This document shows positions 60,601 to 64,000 of a DNA stretch of 64,000 bases, in pieces. The first letter of the stretch is position 1, and every line of letters begins with the position of its first letter. The stretch is from assembly GCF_001522545.3 (NCBI RefSeq), contig NC_031795.1, positions 6,440,172 through 6,504,171 on the forward strand. The letters are read 5' to 3'. The notes under the pieces were generated by a model that saw only the letters and a program-made list of their open reading frames with translations, was not told the DNA's origin and ran no database searches. Made by a program: the position numbers and the translations under genes. This DNA comes from Parus major. Taxonomy: Eukaryota; Chordata; Aves; Passeriformes; Paridae.

Positions 60601-63283
60601 TGTTGAGTCTCCCTCACTGGAGATGTTCCAGAGCCATTGGAATGCAATCCTGTCCCATATACTCAGGGATGACCCTGCTTGAGCAGGGGGGTAGGACCAG
60701 ATGATCCACTATGGTCCCTTCCAAGCTGACCCATCCTGTGAACTATGCTGAGTAATAATGGAAGGTCAGTTCCTTCCAGAGTGCAGCATTTTTTGGAGAC
60801 ACTGACTTTTAACATTATGGCAAAATTTAGAATTGGACTGGCACAGGTTTTCAAAAGCAACTGCAGCTGCCCCATCCCTGGAAGTGCTTGAGGCACTTGG
60901 ATGGGGCTTGGAGCAACTTGGTCTAGTGGAGGGTCTATGGCAAGGGACAGGACAGGATGATCTTTAAGGTCCCTTCCAACCCAAACCATTATAGGATTCC
61001 ATGATTCTCTAAAGTTATCTTACAATTTCACTTCTTGTCCCAGAAACTCCTTCCTTCATGAGGCCCCTGGAAGACAGGACAGTGACCCGAGGTGAAACTG
61101 CTGTCCTGCAGTGCATAGCTGGTGGCAGTCCTGCCCCTCGCCTCAACTGGACCAAGGACGATGGTCCCTTGACAGTCACCGAGCGGCATTTCTTCGCTGC
61201 AGCAAATCAGCTCCTCATCATAGTGGATGCAGGACTGGAGGATGCTGGGAAGTACACGTGCATCATGTCCAACACACTGGGCACTGAGCGTGGCCATATT
61301 TATCTAAATGTCCTGGCTTCCCCCAACTGTGATTCTTCTCAGAGTGCCATTGTCAATGAGGAGGACGGCTGGACAACAGTCGGGATCGTGATTATCGTTG
61401 TCGTGTGTTGTGTGGTGGGAACGTCCTTGGTGTGGGTTATTGTCATCTACCACATGAGGAGGAAGAACGAAGATTACAGCATCACTAACACAGGTTAAGT
61501 ATAAAATCAACAGTCTCTGGTCCTGTTATTAATCCAAAACACCTGAAATTTCTGGATTCATTACAAATGGATAAGATTAATGAACTGAAGATTTCCTTCT
61601 AAAATCCCTTCAGGGATTTGTTCAAATTCCTCCATTTCAGAGGTTCTTTTAAATACTAGAAGTGTGCTAATTCTATTCCTTATACACTAGTTTGCCCTAC
61701 ATTGAGGGAAAACGGTAAAGTTTGGGAAGTAAATATTAGAATAAACTTAAAATGTTTTCAGGGCCTGGAATAATAGGTGTAAATTTTCTTTCTGGCCATG
61801 TCAGCTTTGAACTGGACATCTGGATTTGTAATTACTGAGGCAGAAAAAAGATACCTACATGGGAGTTGAAATTCTGGATATTCATGTTAATGTGGGGAAT
61901 AGTGCTGGTAATACTTTGAAATCTTCACACTGTTTACTGTTGCCAATGTTAATTTTGCCTTGCAGAGGAGATGAACCTACCTGCTGACATTCCCAGCTAC
62001 CTGTCCTCCCAAGGGACACTGTCTGAGCCTCAGGAAGGCTACAGTAACTTGGAGGCAGGGAGCCATCAGCAGCTGATGCCTCCAGCTGGCAGCTACATGC
62101 ACAAAGGCACAGATGGTAAGCAAAGTCCTCAGGTATGTTGCCAGTGCCTCAGCAAGATGCCAATGCACAGTCTCATCCTCACAGCTTAAGTGTCAAGGTA
62201 GATCTTTATCCTGTTTCTTTCCTTTGGCATCTCAAGAGCCCAGGCAGAAGAGGTGGAAATAGATTTTTTTTTTTGGAAGATGACTAGCTTTGCCTCTTAT
62301 CATTGGTATAAAATTCCTGTCTGTGCCAGACATCCTTGTTGGCTTGTTACAGTCATAATAACTAAGGGGTTTGCACTATTTCCCCACCTTTTTTGGACAA
62401 TTTTCTGGATGTTTGTGTCATTGAGCTTACAGAGATGCTCTCTTTGCCATCAAAATGCCGGGGACTCATCACTGTTATATAGGCTGGCTTGAAAATTAAT
62501 CCTCAGTGTAAGTTTCTCACACTTGTCCATGATCTCTCCAGCCCAGTCCCACTGCACTAGAGTCTGTATCAGGATGGAGATGAGAAGCAGCTCCTCTAAG
62601 TGACCAGATCATCAGCTCTGATGTGTGTGGGCATGCAGGGGCGAGTCAGGTCTGAGATGGATATGGGCAGGTATCCTGGTTTAATCTCAAGGCTGTTTCA
62701 CCCTGGTGGCCAAGCTGGCTGGACCTGCATGGAACTTTTTTGCCCATGAAATAGGGGAATATGTCTATGGTTCCCCATGTCAGCTTCAGAAGGGTACTGC
62801 AGTGGTGAATTTGGATGGGAGGAATCTGGGGGGTTTCTCATGTTAGCTCTCAAGCCAAGTACTCTGTTACTCCCTTAACTGTAAAAAGGCCCTTCACTTT
62901 GTGTTGCTGTAATAAATGATCATACCAGGACATAAAGCCTGTGGAAATCTGACATCCTCATTCTTTTTGAGAGCATTTTATTTTTCCATTGTGTTCATCA
63001 GGTGGTGCAGCACCGTTAGTGATCTGCTCAGATTGTTATGACAATGCTAACATCTACTCCCGCACCCGAGAGTACTGTCCCTATGCCTTCATCACCGAGG
63101 AGGACCCCCTGGATCAAGCACTCCCAAATCTCATGGTGCAGATGCCCAAGGAAACATACACAGTGTGCACCCAGAATGAAACCAGTGCTCTGGGTAGTCT
63201 CTTAGCAGACAGAGATGTGCCTGTCTTCTGTACCAACCGTGACAAAAAATGTGATAAGAAAATATATTCGCAGCAGATTATTG
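42587..63283 (+). CDS. LRIG2: Leucine-rich repeats and immunoglobulin-like domains protein 2 (LRIG2), incomplete at both ends
   Basis: The visible coding parts are join(42587-42600, 47968-48039, 48530-48604, 49094-49228, 49748-49891, 50022-50165, 50926-51069, 51302-51445, 54046-54126, 54968-55039, 55179-55247, 56711-56874, 58135-58455, 59513-59794, 61044-61493, 61966-62115, 63002-63283). This is about 2.74 kb, or 914 residues, without a stop, frameshift or missing splice site. In order it encodes the LRR array, the LRR C-cap (CDCQLKW ... SCAHPEW ... FVC), three Ig C2 domains with their cysteine pairs, a transmembrane helix ([14 protein letters not shown]...) and a tail with the [14 protein letters not shown] block. 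LRIG2 is a single-pass membrane protein that modulates growth-factor receptor signalling; biallelic loss in humans causes urofacial syndrome. Exon 1 is in the gap and the final exon is beyond 64000. The choice of LRIG2 over LRIG1 or LRIG3 rests on close match throughout and on the SLC16A1 neighbour. Confidence 0.98.
42739..43066 (+). repeat. CR1 LINE fragment inside the LRIG2 CpG island
   Basis: It runs from TGTAACTCCCTTACAGGAGG through AGACATTGGAAGAGCCTGCC and CACTTAGTGCCATGGT to CTTTTCCAACCTAACGGATT and CAGTGATTTT. It is the same subfamily and orientation as the copy at 40926-41359. CpG-rich unique DNA lies on both sides. Confidence 0.9.
43075..43260 (+). promoter_or_regulatory. LRIG2: Continuation of the LRIG2 CpG island after the CR1
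   Basis: The stretch is unique GC-rich DNA with dense CpG (for example GGCCGCGGCCGAGGCGAAGC), lying directly after the CR1 3' end. It looks like the displaced right half of the LRIG2 island and may carry first-intron regulatory sites. Confidence 0.55.
45008..45112 (+). repeat. CR1 LINE fragment in LRIG2 intron 1
   Basis: Old sense copy: GTGTTTAAGAGGAATTTGGA, TTAACTTTTGGTCAGTCCTG, CAGGCAGGTAGACTAGAAGG and TTGTAGGTTCCCT. Confidence 0.75.
46008..46113 (+). repeat. CR1 LINE fragment in LRIG2 intron 1
   Basis: Sense copy: CAGAGCTCAAGGAGTGTTTG, GATAACGCTCTTAAGCACAT and GGAGTTGGACTTAATGATTT followed by TTGTAGG. Confidence 0.75.
46536..46941 (-). repeat. CR1 LINE fragment in LRIG2 intron 1
   Basis: Reverse copy: CATAGAATATCTTGAGCTAG, ATCATTGAGTCCAACTCCTG, then ACATTGTCCAAATGCTCCTT and TTTCCTGATATCCGACCTAA, ending TTCACCATCTTCATAGCT. 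Within it, at 46689-46731, an ACCAGTCACT-like motif is repeated, a small local expansion not found in the other copies of this subfamily. Confidence 0.9.
47968..48039 (+). CDS. LRIG2: LRIG2 exon 2
   Basis: 72 nt, one LRR ([20 protein letters not shown], then LQEV). Acceptor TTCTCTAG, donor GTAAGTTG. Both junctions fall after the second base of a codon. Confidence 0.95.
48530..48604 (+). CDS. LRIG2: LRIG2 exon 3
   Basis: 75 nt, one LRR ([19 protein letters not shown], then ITLLSL). Acceptor CTATTTAAG has a weak tract, with T-runs lying about 20 bases further upstream. Donor GTAAGT. Confidence 0.96.
49094..49228 (+). CDS. LRIG2: LRIG2 exon 4
   Basis: 135 nt, about two LRRs ([20 protein letters not shown] ... 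[19 protein letters not shown]). Acceptor ATTTTTTCAG, donor GTAAGTAT. Confidence 0.96.
49748..49891 (+). CDS. LRIG2: LRIG2 exon 5
   Basis: 144 nt, exactly two 24-residue LRRs ([20 protein letters not shown] ... [19 protein letters not shown]). Acceptor CCTTCCTTAG, donor GTAAGTAA. Confidence 0.97.
50022..50165 (+). CDS. LRIG2: LRIG2 exon 6
   Basis: 144 nt, two LRRs ([20 protein letters not shown] ... [20 protein letters not shown]). The acceptor TTTATGGAAG has a poor pyrimidine tract but is the only one that keeps the frame. Donor GTGAGTAT. Confidence 0.95.
50346..50497 (+). repeat. CR1 LINE fragment in LRIG2 intron 6
   Basis: Sense tail: CCATTCCTAGAAGTGTTCAA, AGCAACCTGGTCTAGCAGAA and GATCTTTGAGGTCCTTTCCA, ending CTTGTGATTCC. 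Confidence 0.9.
50926..51069 (+). CDS. LRIG2: LRIG2 exon 7
   Basis: 144 nt, two LRRs ([20 protein letters not shown] ... [20 protein letters not shown]). Acceptor TTCTAATTCATTAG, donor GTAAGTCC. Confidence 0.97.
51302..51445 (+). CDS. LRIG2: LRIG2 exon 8
   Basis: 144 nt, two LRRs ([20 protein letters not shown] ... [20 protein letters not shown]). Acceptor GTTTCCAG, donor GTAAGTAC. Confidence 0.97.
51446..54045 (+). other. LRIG2: LRIG2 intron 8
   Basis: This 2.6-kb intron is largely AT-rich unique sequence. I see no recognisable CR1 copy, RNA gene or coding exon in it. Confidence 0.8.
54046..54126 (+). CDS. LRIG2: LRIG2 exon 9
   Basis: 81 nt, one extended LRR ([20 protein letters not shown], then LTRLDKL). 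Acceptor TCTTCTCCTGCAG, donor GTATGTAT. Confidence 0.97.
54968..55039 (+). CDS. LRIG2: LRIG2 exon 10
   Basis: 72 nt, one LRR ([20 protein letters not shown], then LEYL). Acceptor TTATTTTCAG, donor GTAAGTAT. Confidence 0.97.
55179..55247 (+). CDS. LRIG2: LRIG2 exon 11
   Basis: 69 nt, last LRR ([20 protein letters not shown], then KEL). Acceptor CCTTAACTTACAG, donor GTAAGTTC. Confidence 0.97.
55248..56710 (+). other. LRIG2: LRIG2 intron 11
   Basis: This intron of about 1.5 kb is unique AT-rich sequence. No repeat of recognisable length or other gene is seen. Confidence 0.75.
56711..56874 (+). CDS. LRIG2: LRIG2 exon 12 (LRR C-cap)
   Basis: 164 nt encoding the LRRCT with its cysteines ([20 protein letters not shown]). 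The acceptor is GTTTCTGCAG. The donor is TGTG|GTTGGT, non-consensus at +3 and +4. It splits an Asp codon completed by exon 13. Read-through would add GWYF and stop. Confidence 0.95.
57216..57385 (-). repeat. CR1 LINE fragment in LRIG2 intron 12
   Basis: Reverse copy: ATATCATAGAATCATAAAAT, TTAGAAGGGACCTTAAAGGT, GAACAGGTTGCTCCAAGCCC and CAGCCACAGCTTCTCTGGGC. Confidence 0.92.
58135..58455 (+). CDS. LRIG2: LRIG2 exon 13 (Ig domain 1)
   Basis: 321 nt. Ig1 with Cys in TLMCAAVSS and in YQCIVTN; N-glycosylation sequons NVT, NFT and NYS. Acceptor GCTTTACTTTTCAG, donor AATG|GTAAGT. Confidence 0.98.
59126..59311 (+). repeat. CR1 LINE fragment in LRIG2 intron 13
   Basis: Sense tail: AGATTGCCCAGAGAAGCTGT, then CCATGGCCAGGCTGGACAG and GGTGTCCTTGCCCTTGGGCA, ending CGTGATTCTATGAA. 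Confidence 0.92.
59513..59794 (+). CDS. LRIG2: LRIG2 exon 14 (Ig domain 2)
   Basis: 282 nt. Ig2 from [19 protein letters not shown], with Cys in LECAAEGH and in YSCMAQN. Acceptor CCCTTTGATCCAG, donor CTGG|GTAAGT. Confidence 0.98.
60102..60738 (+). repeat. CR1 LINE, about 590 bp, with a nested CR1 tail
   Basis: Sense copy: GGGATCTTGGGATGCATGAG, AGTGCTGTGTCCAGTTCTGG, then AAGCTGAGAGAACTGGGCT and GGACCAGATGATCCACTATG. Between 60314 and 60362 it is interrupted by a 3'-tail fragment of another CR1. It lies in LRIG2 intron 14. Confidence 0.92.
60314..60362 (+). mobile_element. 49-bp CR1 3'-tail nested in an older CR1
   Basis: It carries GAGGCCTTTTCCAACCTAAA and ATGATTTCATGATTCTGT, the extreme CR1 3' end, in the middle of a CR1 body. 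GAAA occurs on both sides (60310-60313 and 60363-60366). Removing the piece restores AAGGAAAAGCTGAGAGAACT, the expected continuous CR1 order. Confidence 0.7.
60844..61010 (+). repeat. CR1 LINE fragment just before LRIG2 exon 15
   Basis: Sense tail: CTGCAGCTGCCCCATCCCTG, GAGCAACTTGGTCTAGTGGA and GATCTTTAAGGTCCCTTCCA, ending TCCATGATTCTC. Its 3' end lies 33 bases before the exon 15 start. Confidence 0.93.
61044..61493 (+). CDS. LRIG2: LRIG2 exon 15 (Ig domain 3 and transmembrane helix)
   Basis: 450 nt. Ig3 with Cys in VLQCIAGG and in YTCIMSN, a juxtamembrane NCDSSQS stretch, the helix [20 protein letters not shown], and a basic stop-transfer HMRRKNE. The acceptor is TTCTTGTCCCAG. The donor is ACAG|GTTAAGT with T at +3. 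Read-through gives Gly then TAA at once. Confidence 0.97.
61966..62115 (+). CDS. LRIG2: LRIG2 exon 16 (cytoplasmic tail)
   Basis: 150 nt encoding [20 protein letters not shown] and [18 protein letters not shown]. Acceptor TTTTGCCTTGCAG, donor GATG|GTAAGC. Confidence 0.97.
63002..63283 (+). CDS. LRIG2: LRIG2 exon 17 (cytoplasmic tail)
   Basis: 282 nt encoding [20 protein letters not shown], then [12 protein letters not shown] and [11 protein letters not shown]. After that the tail differs strongly from mammals ([20 protein letters not shown]). Acceptor TGTGTTCATCAG, donor ATTG|GTGAGT. No stop is reached, so at least one more exon lies downstream. Confidence 0.96.
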
Positions 63284-64000
63284 GTGAGTGTCCACTTTTG
63301 TTTTTGTTGCTTTGTATTCCCTGATAACTTTGGCTTTTGTTATGCTGCCCTTCGCTGTTGACATACAGCTAATCAATCCTTCAAGTGCCAGTAGTTTGTG
63401 GAACAACTCACATTTATTAACCACTTGTTCTCCAAATGTCCATGTTGCATCAGCAAACAACAGCTTGCATCCAGTACCTGAGATTGAAGAGGGTGATGTT
63501 AAAAAGATGGAATTTCTTAATTTGCAGGTTTAAGTTTGTGGAAAGTGAGCCTTTGCTTATACTTCAAGGATGTTTATTAAGAAAAAGTTGGAACTTCACA
63601 TAAGAAATTCAAATAGCCTTTCTGTTTGAGCTGGCCTGAAGTTCAAAGAACTCCCTAAACTGGTTGTTTTTCTGTTGACTTTCTTCCAGATCACCTTTTT
63701 AAAAATTCACACTGAAGCTCTGTGTGTTCCTGGTTACTGTAAGAGATTGCTGGAAATGGAGAGCATCTAGTAAAATATACTCTTAAAACCAGAGAAAATC
63801 AACTCAGAACCATTGTAATTGCTGAGTCACAGAGCTCAAATCTATTTTCAGTCTGAGTGTGATTGATCTTTGCTCTTTGTGAGCCATGACACAGCACCTG
63901 AGGGAACAGCTGGAGCTGTGTCAGGGGTGGTTGGGATTTGGTATCATGAAAAGATTCTTCCTCCAGTGGGTGGTCAGGCACTGAACAGGCTCCCCAGGGA
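63284..64000 (+). other. LRIG2: LRIG2 intron 17 (continues past the window)
   Basis: Starts GTGAGTGTCC. I find no acceptor followed by the expected C-terminal LRIG2 sequence up to 64000. The last about 120 bases are a CR1 copy. Confidence 0.8.
63880..64000 (+). repeat. CR1 LINE fragment, cut by the window end
   Basis: Sense body: GACACAGCACCTGAGGGAAC, AGCTGTGTCAGGGGTGG, AAAAGATTCTTCCTCCAGTG and GAACAGGCTCCCCAGGGA. It continues beyond the window. Confidence 0.88.

Noticed and set aside
63288..63533. Open frame after exon 17 considered as the LRIG2 last exon
   Set aside because: It overlaps the GTGAGT donor region, has no acceptor, and shows no similarity to the expected LRIG2 C-terminus.
1..64000. 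CRISPR arrays, operons, phage or bacterial mobile elements
   Set aside because: No spaced direct repeats, ribosome-binding-site gene strings or prokaryotic genes occur. Gene structure and repeats are those of a bird nuclear genome.

Overview
This is a vertebrate nuclear window and almost certainly a bird. Fragments of CR1 LINEs (the dominant avian retrotransposon) are scattered throughout in both orientations, most ending in the typical CR1 3' tail (an ATGATTCT-like repeat). Two large intron-containing genes lie head to head in the order known from vertebrate SLC16A1-LRIG2 loci. Nothing bacterial or viral-coding is present. The bird order cannot be fixed from the sequence alone.

Layout. 1-7000: intergenic sequence beyond the 3' end of SLC16A1, containing CR1 fragments and one very clear solo LTR (3704-4273) with a 6-bp target duplication, inserted inside a CR1. 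7005 to about 22400, minus strand: SLC16A1 (monocarboxylate transporter 1). Its four coding exons splice to an uninterrupted 500-residue protein. The 3' UTR is about 1.2 kb, the first intron 8.4 kb, and a non-coding first exon lies in a strong CpG-island promoter at about 21780-22720. 22720-41970: an intergenic stretch of about 19 kb with CR1 copies, a 21-bp minisatellite beside the SLC16A1 promoter and a few AT-rich blocks that could be conserved regulatory elements. No convincing protein-coding gene was found there. 41970-43260: the CpG-island promoter of LRIG2, broken by a 359-base assembly gap (42228-42586) that hides nearly all of exon 1, and by a CR1 insertion. 42587-63283, plus strand: LRIG2. 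Sixteen complete exons plus the last 14 bases of exon 1 all join in frame. They encode the leucine-rich repeats, LRR C-cap, three Ig domains, transmembrane helix and most of the cytoplasmic tail. The last coding exon lies beyond the window.

Function. MCT1 is a proton-coupled lactate, pyruvate and ketone-body carrier of the plasma membrane that needs basigin or embigin as partner. LRIG2 is a single-pass membrane LRR/Ig protein of the LRIG family, which modulates growth-factor receptor signalling. They share a neighbourhood and divergent orientation, not a known pathway.

I did not find a new multi-gene system here. The most informative unusual items are the solo LTR inside a CR1, an 18-bp perfect palindrome carrying a consensus CRE in SLC16A1 intron 2, a CR1 splitting the LRIG2 CpG island next to the missing exon 1, a possible divergent lncRNA promoter at SLC16A1, and two weak LRIG2 splice donors whose retention would give soluble or tail-less receptor forms.
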